From the NCBI GenBank assembly GCA_950295325.1, contig OX485807.1, forward strand, positions 18,263,666-18,323,665: a stretch of 60,000 bases of DNA, in the 5' to 3' direction. The notes under the pieces are model-generated. The model did no database searches, was not told where the DNA came from, and saw only the letters and a program-made list of their open reading frames with translations. This document shows, piece after piece, positions 20,678 through 32,102 of the stretch (the stretch's first letter is position 1; each line of letters begins with the position of its first letter). A program made the translations under genes and the position numbers. This stretch comes from Polytrichum commune. Taxonomy: Eukaryota; Streptophyta; Polytrichopsida; Polytrichales; Polytrichaceae.

Positions 20678-23600
20678 TTACCGGATCTTAATACTACGCG
20701 GTGAGAGTTCTCCAGGTCTTCCTAGAGGTGTCTTTTTAACAGGTGGTGGTGATCCAAACACCTTCCAGAAGCGGAGCGTCTCGTCACCGGCTGCAGAGAC
20801 CACTGTGGTCCCATCCGGGCTCTGCGTGTGCACATGTGATTTGTCACTCTACCTTCAAATGTCTAGAATAAGTTCAACCCGAATATAGAGCATTGACCAA
20901 CAGCAATAACATATATTAACCTCCGCGAGCTGCCACAGAAGCTAGAAATTTTGAACTTCCAACATTCCAGGCTCGTCTGGTCCAGTTTACCAAGAACAAC
21001 AATCCAAAGTACTTAGGGAGCGTTACCTGAGAAAGGTGAAGGACACGGGCAGTGTGACCAGTGAGCTCAGCAATCTTCACCATTGACGGGTACTTCCACA
21101 AGCTCAGCTGATTCTGACTGAAACCATGGCTACTCAGAAGCTCTTTTTGGTGTCGATTCCACAGCAGAGCACAGACCTGGGAAAAATGTCAAACAGTCAA
21201 AGACGATTTTGAGTGGTTGTGATTTAATAATGCCATGCATAATAATAGCACATTGCACCAATCTGCTGCCATTATTTTAATCGTAAGAATGGAATGTAAA
21301 GGGTATTCATGAACTGAATGCTAACTCCATAGTATTTACATTATGACCTAACAACGCATCCAGCTCGCAGAGTACCTACTCTTGCACATTCGAACACCTG
21401 AGCTTCTCACCCAATTTAATTTGTATAAGTACTGTCAAGGTCTTACACCAAGGTGTTTAATGTAAGAAGGAACTATGAACATGTGTTCTTATGAATGTGT
21501 TGAGCAACGTTTTAACTTCACGACGTCAAGTGGTATTAGTAACAACCCTACTTATCAGAAAAAAAAGTTAGATCATACCACTCATACTCACACCATCCTA
21601 AGTGAAACGTCTATCGCACGTCCGCTACTGTTTAAAAGCTGGCAACGCATATCACACCTGGGAATTCGTATCAATGCTCTTCGTGCAGTATCCAATTTGC
21701 GTGTTCCAGAACTTGATACATCGATCTGCGGTTCCACCACCAGAAGCCAGGAGGTTGTTCTGAAAAGGAGACCACGCGAGAGCTTTCACAGCTGCTTGGT
21801 GACCTTCTAATCTGAACAAAGGTGTCGTTGCCTCATTGGATGAAGTCGTGGCTGCTACATCCCATATGTTTAATAGATTATCGTTGCCTCCACTTGCGAG
21901 CTGTTGACCGGAGTGTGACCACCTTAGGCCACAAACTTCTTGGTTGTGCCCCAGTAAGGTTGAGGTTGGCTCTCTTACACGCACTGCCAATACATTTTCC
22001 CACAATTTAAACATAAATACCATCGTCATCATTGTGTTTAAACGCGACAAAAATTGTGCGACCTTTTTTGTACACTGTGTATTAACTCATCTCTTGCTGT
22101 TCCCCCTCTTACCAGAATTGCTCTCTACGTCTATGTCAATAGACGACTGCTAGAAGCATTATACGACGAGAATCACACCTGCAGTATTTATTGACGACTT
22201 AATGAACGCAAAATAGACGAACCCTAATCAGCTTCTCTTCCGTTGGTGACGAAAATCAAATGAAAAAGTTACCATCGTGATTGATGATTTGGCTGTCACG
22301 GCCTCCCGAAGACAGCATTGTACCGTTCCACGCTAGACTGCTAACACGAGCAGTATGTCCACCCATTTTACGCAACTGCCAAAACATTGTTCCGACAAGT
22401 TGAAATTTAAGTCGCTTATCAGAATTTTTCTGAAGTTATACTCTGACGTTTTGACCAGGCAACGACCTACTCTGAATGCCTAAATCTGCTTATAAATATG
22501 AGATTTTAAGATTTAGATCTGTGGAGATGTTGTATATTGAATTCCTCCCTGATTCCAGATGCTTAGAAACTAAAGCATAGGATTAGTATTAGATATTGAT
22601 AACCCCATTAAGGGTCTCTGATACAGAGTGCCGTAAAGCTGTCCATGCCCACCTGAGTGATCCTATATTGTAATGCCAGGAATCTCCTACTACAGCGAGA
22701 AAAATACCTTGGAGCCTCGCACTGTATCCCACAACTGCACCTCATGATTGTTGAAGCCCACAGCAAGTGTCCTCCCATCTTGTGCCCAGCTGATGCTTGA
22801 GACATAATCATCTTCAAATGAGGTGCTCAATAGTTGCTCTATAGATCCTGTCTCCGCATGCCATAAGTACACAGTAGTCCCCAGCGCTACAGCTACTACG
22901 TTCCTGCTGCTCCAATCCAACAGATTGAGGTAATAATCGTCTACGATCGCCGGCGCGTCTAAAATTCTATCCGGAGTCTGCACAATTTTGCATGACAAGG
23001 ACTATTAATTCGGCTGTTCCGATGTCCACAAACTATCCAACCAGCTTGCAGTGACAAGGTACTGGACATTCAATATTGGCAAAATCGTTACAAAAGCATC
23101 AAGGCGTTAAACACACTCCTGTGCGTCCCACAAATTCTGTGATCTGAAAGCTTCTTGAACCTTTTGAAGACTTCAATCTTCGAATCCCCACGTTGTTCTC
23201 TTTTGTATAGCCATAAAACTTACTGCGATATCCATCGAATAAATACTAGTTTCACCAGATAGATGCCGCATTTGAAATTGAAACCGTAAAAAACATGAAG
23301 AGAAATACCTCTGTATAGGTAATCCTTTGAAAATGGTATGAGGATAATAATTCATACCGCAGGAATGTGTCTAATTCGTGAAGGTGGGCTACAAAGTGGA
23401 TCTGTATACAGGAGTGCCCTTGTGGGGAGTTCTAATCCTCCAGGCGATGTAAGCGGTTTCTTTTTGAAGGCTAGAATCTTCGGTGTATTCATAGCTGTCA
23501 TGTCCTGGAACAGATTCTCTGCCAGCTTCTTCTTGTACTCCTCCTGGTCAATTAGCAAATCCAGAAACAAGACCAATATAGGTCAAGAAACGTGCACTAA

Positions 23601-24494
23601 CTTCAAAACTTCGAAGGTTCTAAGTGAAGAAATAACACTGGTTAAAGATCGTCCACAATCTTTGCCCTCTTGAAAAATGAATAGCTTATGTGCTGAGAAT
23701 CAGCTCTGATTCTGAGGTTAGAAAGAAACCTTGAGAGGAGAGACAACCTCCAGATTTGAATTGGCATTCTCCTTGGACTCCTTCAGTAGGTTGAAGTGAG
23801 CAACACCAATATCCATGGCACTTCGATTTGGAATAAACCGATCTCCCTGTTTATTATTCACAACTTCGTATTATCAGACACTTTGTAACTAGTTCAAAGC
23901 CAGAAAGTCATTGCAACGGTTTAGAATAAACCTCGCAATGTACGCAACAGAACAATATTGAAAAGATTACATGAGGTGGACATGCAGTATGCCAATCCAT
24001 TCAGATTCTCTAAGTGTTTCTCCTGACAGTCGTCTCATCAATAATCCAATTCCAAATCCAAAAAAAAAACAAAAGTGAAAAAGAAATACCGCAAAGCCAC
24101 AAAGTCATTGCAAGGATTTGAAAGACCTCTGTTCTTCTAAAACTCGCAATCTACGCAACAAAACTATAATTATTCAAAGATTGCGTCATGTCGACAGGGA
24201 GTGTGACAATCCTTTAAATTCCCGAGTGTTTCTCTTGACCGACATCTCATTAGCAATCCAATTCTAAATTAACAAAAGTAGAAAAGAAATCCGCGTGTAA
24301 GGACAAAGTAGAATTGCCTGAGTTTTGCGTGGAGTTTTGCGTTCCAACAAAGAATGTGTTGAAGTCAGAACAAGAGGAGAGAGAGGAAGCTCAGCCAGCT
24401 GTTGCCGTTCTCGCGGCTCCTTCTCAGTCCTTTTGGATGGGGGTGATGACAACATTTCTCCAGATCTTCTCATGTCATAACCCGCTTCAGACAC
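20678..24494 (-). CDS. CDC20: Anaphase-promoting complex activator CDC20, eight exons
   Basis: Minus-strand exons in coding order: 24494-24318, 23846-23730, 23543-23358, 22977-22708, 22375-22273, 21983-21658, 21176-21027, 20821-20678. Phases agree throughout and the product is 490 aa. CDC20 is the WD40 coactivator that recruits mitotic substrates (cyclin B, securin) to APC/C. Seen: C-box DRFIPNR, KEN in ESKENANS, Mad2-interacting motif [27 protein letters not shown] repeats including [29 protein letters not shown] and DRCIKFWN, then LTLWKYPS-type and [11 protein letters not shown] blades, and a C-terminal Ile-Arg used for APC/C docking. Everything needed for function is present. All introns are GT-AG except the first, whose donor reads CAG/GCAATT. 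The start is the first ATG of the open N-terminal exon ([10 protein letters not shown]...); this exon is the least certain part of the model. Tandemly duplicated sequence fills intron 1. Confidence 0.93.
23870..24300 (-). repeat. ~220-bp tandem duplication in CDC20 intron 1
   Basis: GCCA(G/C)A AAGTCATTGCAA, CTCGCAAT(G/C)TACGCAACA, AAAGATT, GTGTTTCTC and AAAGAAAT occur in the same order in 23896-24090 and 24095-24295. The second unit reaches the non-canonical donor of exon 1. The copies are diverged, so the duplication is old. Confidence 0.7.
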
Positions 24495-25443
24495 AGAAAC
24501 GTGTTAAATAAACTCCGGCAACACTATACCTTCGCTCAAAATTAAATATGACCTCGTGGCCTGTCTGCTAAACATGTAGATTCTATTCTTAACACTATCG
24601 CCGCACATCTCAAGCATTCAATGTCCTAGGTTGGAGTAAGTAGAGACGCGGACATACAATTGTGATCACTATCTTCTTTGTACCAAGACACGCTGCTTAG
24701 AATTTCCGGCTCCTGGTTTAACATATTAGCAATGGAAAAAGTTCATAATTAGCTCACTGATACGTAGCTTCTGTTAACGTGTATATTTCTCAATGTTCCT
24801 AACTGAACACCCGAATAAGATACAAAGCGACTTGGCAGTAGCCTGGAATGGACATATAGAGGCTCGATTTGTTACAGGCGATATATCCTTCCACCAGCCT
24901 CGCTGCTTCTCATCATACCTGCTGATCAGAGGCTCTCTCTTAGTCTTAATTTATGCCTTAATGAGCCACGAATTGTGAGTATACGTCATATGCACAGCAG
25001 AATATGATAGTAGTATACATCATGTGTTTGATCACTACTGAGTACCAGAACACTGTAAAGGCGATTCAAGAAGGCAAATGAATACTCTTTTCGCCCTACG
25101 CCTTTCTTGGAGTGTCACTTCCGCATCAGTACTGCTCCGAAGTACAGCAACAAATCCTCTGCATCTGATATGAGGGCAATGATAACAAACTTGGACGGTT
25201 GTGGACAATTGCCAAGTATTTTATTAGGTAAAGGGTGATAATTACAAGAAATCTAGGTTTCTTCACACAAACAAGTAAGAAAGAAAATCCTCTACGCAGA
25301 AAATACTTCGTAAGACCTCTCTAAGGACTGGATAAAACTCTGAACCTAGAATATGTGATTTCCAAGACTTCTGCATGAACAACAACATTCAATGCTTCAA
25401 GCCCTTCATCCCTCCTTATTTTAATTCCTGTACGTGTGCAGCG

Positions 25444-27392
25444 TCAGGCAGTCAGAATGGAATCAAGTGCTTTCGTCACTGAAATTGCTTCACTATTGAC
25501 CTTCTTCACATCCTTCTTCTGTGATGATATAGATCATCAACAAGACCCAGCAGAAAATCAGGAAGGTGAAGTGAATAGAACACAATGGAGATTGTGAAGC
25601 CTACACGCAACAAATAAGCAGGGAGAATGCGCTGAGAATATTAACACCATGCGGGAATTTAAAAAAGTGAAGCAAATTCGACTAAAAGATTGTCAGATAC
25701 ACTGATGACATTATCATCATTACTTCTTAGTCAATAGAAAAGTGCATTGTGTTCAAAACACTGCAGATAACATGGCCAGCTGCAAATTGGGACAGAGCAG
25801 CTGGAATATAGGTGCGCAAGAATAGATCGACTTGCTGCAAGTAGAATCAGTGCACAGAGGGAAAAAAAATCGGAATCGGTTAACATTAAAGTGGATATTG
25901 AAGCTATCGTTTAATTAAAACAGGATCTCAGATATTCGTGTTTGAAGATGATTTGAGCAATAAAAATTGTTTTTGCTCAAAACACTGCAGATAACATGAC
26001 CAGCTGCAAATTGGAGCAGAGCAGCTGCAATATAGGTGCGCAAGATTAGATCGACTTGCTCCAAATAAAAGCAATGCGCAAAAGAAACACAAAAAAAAAA
26101 GAACTGATCTACGTTAAAATGGAAATCGAGGCTATGGTTAAAATACAACAGGATTTTCAGAAATCCGTGTTTACAGATGATTTGAGCAGCATTTTCTGAA
26201 TCAAATCCTGTCCCTGACAGAAAAACATAGCAAGTTGTCACGACTCAAGATATATCAAACTCAAAGTAAGACGCCTGACCAAAGTGAATTGAAGCAAAGA
26301 ATAATCCTTTTACAAAAGAAACAAAAGCAGATTACAGGCAGGTTCAGAAATAGCTGCAATTGGTTGTAATGGAAGAGAATTGCGTATCAGCAAGTCGCAC
26401 AGACTAATAGACCATCAGAAGCTGAAACATGGACACAAATTTTTTTAAGTTGTGTAGAATACAAGTTTGTCAAACTTGGAATAGCGCAAAAAATTCCAGT
26501 GTATTCATGGAGCTCAGTAACAAGGAATATTGGTGAAGAATTGGAGGACCGAAGTTCCATAATACAAGATGAAATCAAATCCTAGCTGAACTTTTGGCAG
26601 TTCCGTAGGTCAAGGTAATGTAAGAGGAAAAAAAAATGCACAAGATGCGGCAAAATCAGGGGCCGAACAGATGGAAGCAAATCCAAGTCGACAATTCAAA
26701 ATACATCCAAGAAAGCGGAGAGCAATTCTCCGCTTGGGATTCAAAATGACGTGCACAGCGACAAATGATGAAACCTGCACAAATTGTATGGACACTGAAC
26801 TTTTGAATAGAAGACTCGAAAAAACTTAGAGAGACAATTGAGCCGTGAAAATGCACACCACAGAGCTAGCAAGACTTAGGACCCGACTCTCACAATGGAA
26901 GAGAAGAGCAATGATTCTTCAAGTCTAAATTTAAGGCCCTTGACTTTCTTATTATAAACTGAATTGGTAGAGCGACGTGAAAGAGCACACCAAATTAAAC
27001 AGCAGATCAGGACTCGAATACAAATGCAAACGATGGGAGAAAACGAAACCTGAAGAAAGGAAGAGAGTGCGACATTCCCAACAAGAAAATTAATGTGACT
27101 GACTCAATTTTTCGAATAGTTTTATTTTCTGAATTGGCGAAGCGATGTGGATGGGACGCCGTTACATCCGGAGACCCGAAGCTCCGGCAGCGCCTTAGCG
27201 ACTGGTAGCGCAGCGTAGCTCCAGAAAGAGCTCAGACGATGGACCTTAACGGTAATGTGGGAGTAACGACCTAGATGCGTCTTTGGCCACGTCCCTGTTG
27301 GATGAATCTCGTCCTTCCTCACCAGTCATCAGCCTCTTCCGCTTTTCATTAATCCATACGTTTTCATTCTCCCATAAGCCTTTTGGCTGCAT
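25444..27392 (-). CDS. Unrecognised minus-strand gene, partial model (first, duplicated internal and last exons)
   Basis: Three coherent coding pieces lie on the minus strand. A first exon starts at ATG 27392 (MQPKGLWENENVWINEKRKR...) and is open for 48 codons to a stop at 27246, with possible donors just before it. An internal exon ends (5' side) at 25834 after a good acceptor, ACTTGCAG, and reads QVDLFLRTYIPAAL...FAAGHVICSVL. A last exon at 25518-25444, after acceptor ATCATCACAG, encodes KKDVKKVNSEAISVTKALDS and stops four residues later. The internal exon has a second copy, 5' end 26058, reading QVDLILRTYIAAALLQFAAG. I do not recognise the protein; it is small, charged and probably helical. 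The linkage of the pieces is inferred from strand, order and spacing, and the exact middle exons and donors are not resolved. It lies upstream of CDC20 on the same strand. Confidence 0.45.
25751..26206 (-). repeat. Tandem duplication (~228 bp x2) containing an exon
   Basis: The copies begin at about 25751 and 25979. Each holds the coding segment QVDL(F/I)LRTYI and downstream intron-like sequence with GATGATTTGAGCA and CGTGTTT blocks. The copies have diverged by substitutions and small indels. The acceptor is CTTGCAG in one copy and TTTGGAG in the other. This is the structure expected of tandem exon duplication, which could allow mutually exclusive use or reflect decay of one copy. Confidence 0.75.
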
Positions 27393-27475
27393 TCTCGGAC
27401 TTTAATATCAATTCCAATTCACATCATTCCTAAGGAAACTTCAAGGCCAAGGCAATGAACGAGGAGAACTGACCA

Positions 27476-28349
27476 CTACACTAAATAGGATATTTAGTTG
27501 TTTGATTATATTTAGTGTTGTTACCACCCTATCTTGCTCAACACTAATTTTCAATTCCTTGACAATTAGTGTTAGACATAAATGTGTTGTTGTCTTTCTT
27601 ACTGTCACCTCCTTTATTATATCCTTTTTTTCATATCCTTACTGACACTAAATTCAAACATGTAACTTCCACATACTACCATAGTTGATATTTAGTGTTT
27701 GAGTTTACATTTAATGTTACTTACTTTCATAGGGTTATTGATATTTAGTGTATGTATGTGCTTGTATTTAGTGTGTCAACCATTAAATATCCTATTGAGT
27801 GTAGTTACAGATGAACGCTAATTTTCAATTCCTTGACAATTAGTGTTAGACATAAATGTGTTGCTATCTTTCTTACTGTCACCTCCTTTATTATATCCTT
27901 TTTTCATATCCTTATTGACACTAAATTCAAACATGTAACTTCCACATACTACCATAGTTGATATTTAGTGTTTGAGTTTACATTTAATGTTACTTACTTT
28001 CATAGGGTTATTGATATTTAGTGTATGTGCTTGTATTTAGTGTGTCAACCATTAAATATCCTATTGAGTGTAGTTACATATGAACGATAATTTTCAATTC
28101 CTTGACAATTAGTGTTAGACATAAATGTGTTGCTATCTTTCTTACTGTCACCTCCTTTAATTATTATATCCTTTTTTTCATATCCTTACTGACACTAAAT
28201 TCAAACATGTAACTTCCACATACTACCATAGTTGGTATTTAGTGTTTGAGTTTACATTTAATGTTACTTACTTTCATAGGGTTATTGATATTTAGTGTAT
28301 GTGCTTGTGTTTAGTGTGTCAATCATTAAATATCCTATTGAGTGTAGTT
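27476..28349. mobile_element. MITE-like element with three ~270-bp internal tandem units
   Basis: The left end CTACACTAAATAGGATATTTAG and right end TAAATATCCTATTGAGTGTAG are inverse. Inside, a unit beginning CAATTCCTTGACAATTAGTG recurs at 27552, 27825 and ~28097, nearly identical, and each unit closes with a copy of the right-hand TIR. Short TTTAGTGT motifs recur throughout. The structure suggests end-to-end amplification of one element, or nested insertion and loss of left ends. No ORF. Confidence 0.8.
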
Positions 28350-29374
28350 ACAGATGAACTGGTTGAGTTTGAGAAATAATTGGTTGAAGTTCAAGACTTC
28401 AAGAAATTAACCGATCATTTTTGAGGAATATGTGGAATGTATATGCCAAATTAGTAAAGAAAATTTGAAAGATCACAACATGTAACTGGTTGGACTTGGA
28501 AACACTAGGATTTTGACCGATTATGTTCATAATCTCCCTAGGCATTGAGCTAAGGCGAGAGGGGCACACATGCCTTCGGGTGGGTTGACACTAGGATCCA
28601 AAACCAAAGAAACATCAAATATGAGTGATCTTATTGTTTAAGAGTAGAAATATGGACCCAAGGAGTTTACACTAGGTTTTGGGTCTATTGTATGAACTAA
28701 TGTAGTGCACCAAATGTGGCATCAATTTCTCATCAAATCTCGGCAATCCCCACCCATGATAATACTCTTCCTAGTTTGAAAAACTAGTGTTCAATCTTGG
28801 GTCCATTCTTGAGTCTAAACGTAAGGTCTACTAAGTGTGGTTTTAGACTCCAAGTTTCTCGGATCCATCTCAGGAAGGTGACTACCATAATTTTAGAAAC
28901 CACGTGAGATTTTTAAATTTTACCCTAAAAATCATTTAGGGTAAATTTTATAATTTCATTAAATCTACCACAACATTGGATTATGTCCCCTACATGATTA
29001 TATGTAAAATAGGGTGGTAGATAATTCCTTCATTTTAGTAATCAGAAAGAAAAACACAAGGTCATAAACATAGGATCCCCCTAAAAGTGTGTAGTAGGAT
29101 CAGTATAGTAATTATGGGTTTGACTACTTGAATGAAGAAGCGTGTAGTTTTTGTCCAAATTTGAAACAAGCGTGTTAGTATGGAGGGAAATGTCGTGGCA
29201 TTTGTGGGGGGGAAGGAATGTGCTTGTCTATTTCAGCTTGTATATTTTGTTATCTCCATGTTCATAGGTAACCCTTTAACTAAGTATCCAAGTGCTATTG
29301 GTTGTGTTTTGAATGGTACTTTGAATGATTTAGGATTGGTATTATTAATTGAAACCACCTAAATGACAATTTGA
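28350..29374. other. No gene recognised
   Basis: AT-rich. A 60-codon plus-strand frame (29180-29362) lies just before the LINE relic and in frame with its first fragment, so it may be a further diverged part of it. Confidence 0.4.
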
Positions 29375-30038
29375 ATAGTATGGAATGTTTGTTGCTCACA
29401 TAGTCGGTTTCGTAATGCTATAGTATTCCGTCCACTTTTTGGTACGAATTAAAAGACATAACAAAGCAGTCGGAGAAATTAGGAAGCTCCTAATCTCGTC
29501 CGAAAAATCCCGTTGTTTTACTCTCATGAATGCCGGTACTTTCAATAATAATCCCCAATAAAATATTGTCCCCAATTGGCTACTCCCCTGCACATGTAAC
29601 ACACAAAGATGTCATTGTAACGCAAGATTTCGACCTGATATACTCTGCGTTAAAGGATTACCATATCAAAATGACCCTCCCATTGATATTGACCCTAACC
29701 TCACCATACAATTTATTGAATTCACATATTGTAACGACAGATTCTCCCCAGAAGCAATAGAAGCAAAAAACAACAAATACAAACCATTGATTGATAATAT
29801 CGCTTCCAGAGGATGGAAAATCGAACCACTTATTGTCATCACAGCTGGGGCCCGAGCTACGGCCCACATCCCATCTATGAAAATACTAGAAGAAAATCTC
29901 AAAATACCCATGGTTACCATCAAAAATACCTTTAAAAACATTAATACCATTGCAATACAATATGCCATGTCCATCCTCCTCCATAAGAGGAGAATTGAAA
30001 ACCACCAACCGCTCCCCCAAAACTTAGACCCTCCATAA
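29375..30038 (+). pseudogene. LINE (non-LTR retroelement) 3' coding relic
   Basis: One frame (29445-30038) reads RHNKAVGEIRKLLISS, an in-frame TAA near 29564, then PNWLLPCTCN...RCHCNARFRPDILCVKG, IQFIEFTYCNDRFSPEAIEA and LIDNIASRGWKIEPLIVITA, ending at TAA 30036-30038. This is the Cys-rich region and endonuclease-like tail seen downstream of reverse transcriptase in some algal and bryophyte retroelement ORFs (family recognition from pattern). Upstream, HSRFRNAIV lies in another frame, split by a ~25-bp insertion. The reverse transcriptase core is absent. Broken by a frameshift and one stop. Confidence 0.6.
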
Positions 30039-30129
30039 AACCCAAAAACTTATATAATATTTAATATATATTTACAGCTCAGAATGAGGGATTGATGCCG
30101 GTTGGTTGGTATAAATTTCCTGCCTTTTA

Positions 30130-30250
30130 CTCACTTGCAACACCAAGTCACGTCTTAAATTTTAAAACGATCATACGGACTCGACTCGAATCGAACCCGG
30201 AACGTCTTAACTCAAACATCCTCCCACAACCAACCGAGGAATCATGACTT
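30130..30250 (-). mobile_element. Possible tRNA-derived SINE head on the minus strand
   Basis: On the minus strand CGGTTGGTTGTGGGAGGATG is followed some 30 bases later by CCGGGTTCGATTCGAGTCG, resembling A- and B-boxes. It does not fold into a convincing complete tRNA by eye and it sits right after the LINE relic. Confidence 0.25.
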
Positions 30251-31228
30251 GGTGTTCACTCTCATCACAAAAACACTAACTATACTTAAAAGGCATGCAC
30301 CCCCCGTGGGCCATGATCGGCCCATGTTATTTGTTTCTCGGTTACTATAGTGTCCATCCTCGAAAGAGGAGAGTAGTCTTGTCCCAGCTTCCCCATGTCC
30401 TATGGGCATCGGGTTGTTGGCATTACGAACGGACACTCTATTCACGCCGGCCCCTAAAAGGGACCGGAGTTTCTATCTATCTATCTCTCCACTTTTTGGT
30501 ACTTGTACGATTTATATAAATAAAAAATTGTACCAAAAATTAGCCTCTCTAAACAATTACAAATAAATATAGGGTGCTAAAAAATACATCAAAGTGGCTT
30601 TTATCTACAAATAGGGAGGGAAAAAAATATTGAGAGGTGCATAAATATCCCCTCATTAAATACCCCATTATCACATGTGGTTATGAAACGTAAGGGGGTG
30701 TGATTGTCCCCAAGGATCCGTATCTCGATGTAAACCCACATGTAAAGTAGTCGTGTTTAAATCCAGTATAGTAATAATTTGGACACCTATGTATGAGTGG
30801 TACGTGCTTCACTGTGGATCTAAGAACGGACACCAAAAAGAAATGAGATGGGGCACATGTTCAAAATCTGCCAACCATTCTAGGCTCAATACTCGACATA
30901 ATTGGGAGGGATCTATATGACCATTTGACAAGAAGGAGAAACTTTCATAATGAATAAATATATTCAAACGAGGCTCAAATTTCTTATCCAAATAGTTGCA
31001 AGTACAAATTGGATTTGTTAGTTATCTCACACTATCATCTTACATGGGTGGTTTTGAAGCTAATAATTTACTAATAAACATATTTTTAATATTTATTGAC
31101 AAACCTAAAACCAACATTTTTCAAATTGTTCCTTGTTAGAATTCTCTTTTTACAATTGAACATCTATAATTTGGCATTTTATGAAATAATATAATTTCCA
31201 TTGCAATTGCCTAGGTAGGACGTTAATT

Positions 31229-31386
31229 GCATGTTTCATAGCCTACAAGAAGTGGGTGCAGAAGGAATAAAACTATTACTAAAATAAAAATAATTTGTCT
31301 ACCTTACCATATTTTGGATAAGGTAAGCAAGCCTTAAATGGACACTTCTAACTCTGCACCCACTTCCCTAGGATATGAAACATGTG
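31229..31386. mobile_element. MITE with CATGTTTCAT...AAGTGGGTGCAG arms
   Basis: The left arm GCATGTTTCATAGCCTACAA + GAAGTGGGTGCA is inverse to TGCACCCACTTCCC + TAGGATATGAAACATGT at 31355-31386, with a central AT-rich segment. The flank at 31387-31505 also recurs in inverted orientation near 9575-9690. Confidence 0.7.
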
Positions 31387-31935
31387 ATTGCATAAAACTG
31401 TTAGATAATTAGCAAATCCAAATTGATGCCATGAAGCCATTTTCCTTGTAATTTGTGAAGCTCATATGAATACTCTTTTCATTGTCAAAGTGAAGATTCT
31501 AGTTCTAATGGAATCATCATCCCCCCACCCCCACCCCACCCGAATTTATGTTCGTTATTGAGTCAAAAACTACTAAAAACTATTGAGCATGTAGTCAAAT
31601 CTTTTATTAGAAAACGTATCCATAGTGTCCATACTTAGATCCACACCTAACCACACACCATTCAAATACAGATGTCCCATTTGAGATGAGCCAAATTAGG
31701 CCCATTGACTTCACAAAGACGTCTATCTTGCAAGGCTCTTAATTGATATATGGCAATACATGGAAGTTTGTTGTTTGGGCCAATTGTTAGGTTATGAAGT
31801 CGGTGCCCTTGCCAATGTCATGTTGATATCTTCTTATGTGTGGGCTAGATTAACGTGTTCGTGGGTGGGGTGCATGTTGGTTTGGTTGGCTAAATGGGTC
31901 GGTGAAATCGAAGCCATCCAAGGCTCTCCAAATTA

Positions 31936-32052
31936 GGAAGAGGATGGCGATTCGAATCCCAGCTGTGAAATCTCCTCTCTACTTGACGGAAAAACTTGCC
32001 AGGTGGTCAATTGCCTCCTGTGCTTTGGCGTTGGCTTGCCGGCCTTCTGTCT

Positions 32053-32090
<38 letters not shown>
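31936..32090 (+). mobile_element. Young poly(A) retroposon (SINE-like) with perfect 12-bp target duplication
   Basis: CTCTCCAAATTA occurs exactly at 31924-31935 and 32091-32102, bracketing about 118 bp of unique sequence and an uninterrupted run of 37 A (32054-32090). Near the 5' end GATTCGAATCCC matches a pol III B-box; no A-box precedes it, so it is probably 5'-truncated. The exact duplication and long A-run imply a recent L1-type-machinery insertion. Confidence 0.85.
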
Positions 32091-32096
<6 letters not shown>

Positions 32097-32102
32097 AAAT
32101 TA

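Noticed and set aside
19102-20678. Functional cluster of CDC20 with ubiquitin
   Set aside because: Both act in ubiquitin biology, but plants do not generally cluster such genes; adjacency alone is not evidence.
21475-21810. Plus-strand frames across 20.6-24.5 kb
   Set aside because: They are antisense to well-defined CDC20 exons and introns.
30100-30250. A true tRNA gene on the minus strand
   Set aside because: The B-box-like segment lacks a matching acceptor stem and anticodon arm by eye, so I list it only as a weak SINE head.
29431-30510. TCCACTTTTTGGTAC present at both ~29431 and ~30487 as possible direct repeats around the LINE relic
   Set aside because: The left copy lies inside the relic rather than at its border and the flanks do not match, so it is probably chance or an unrelated short repeat.
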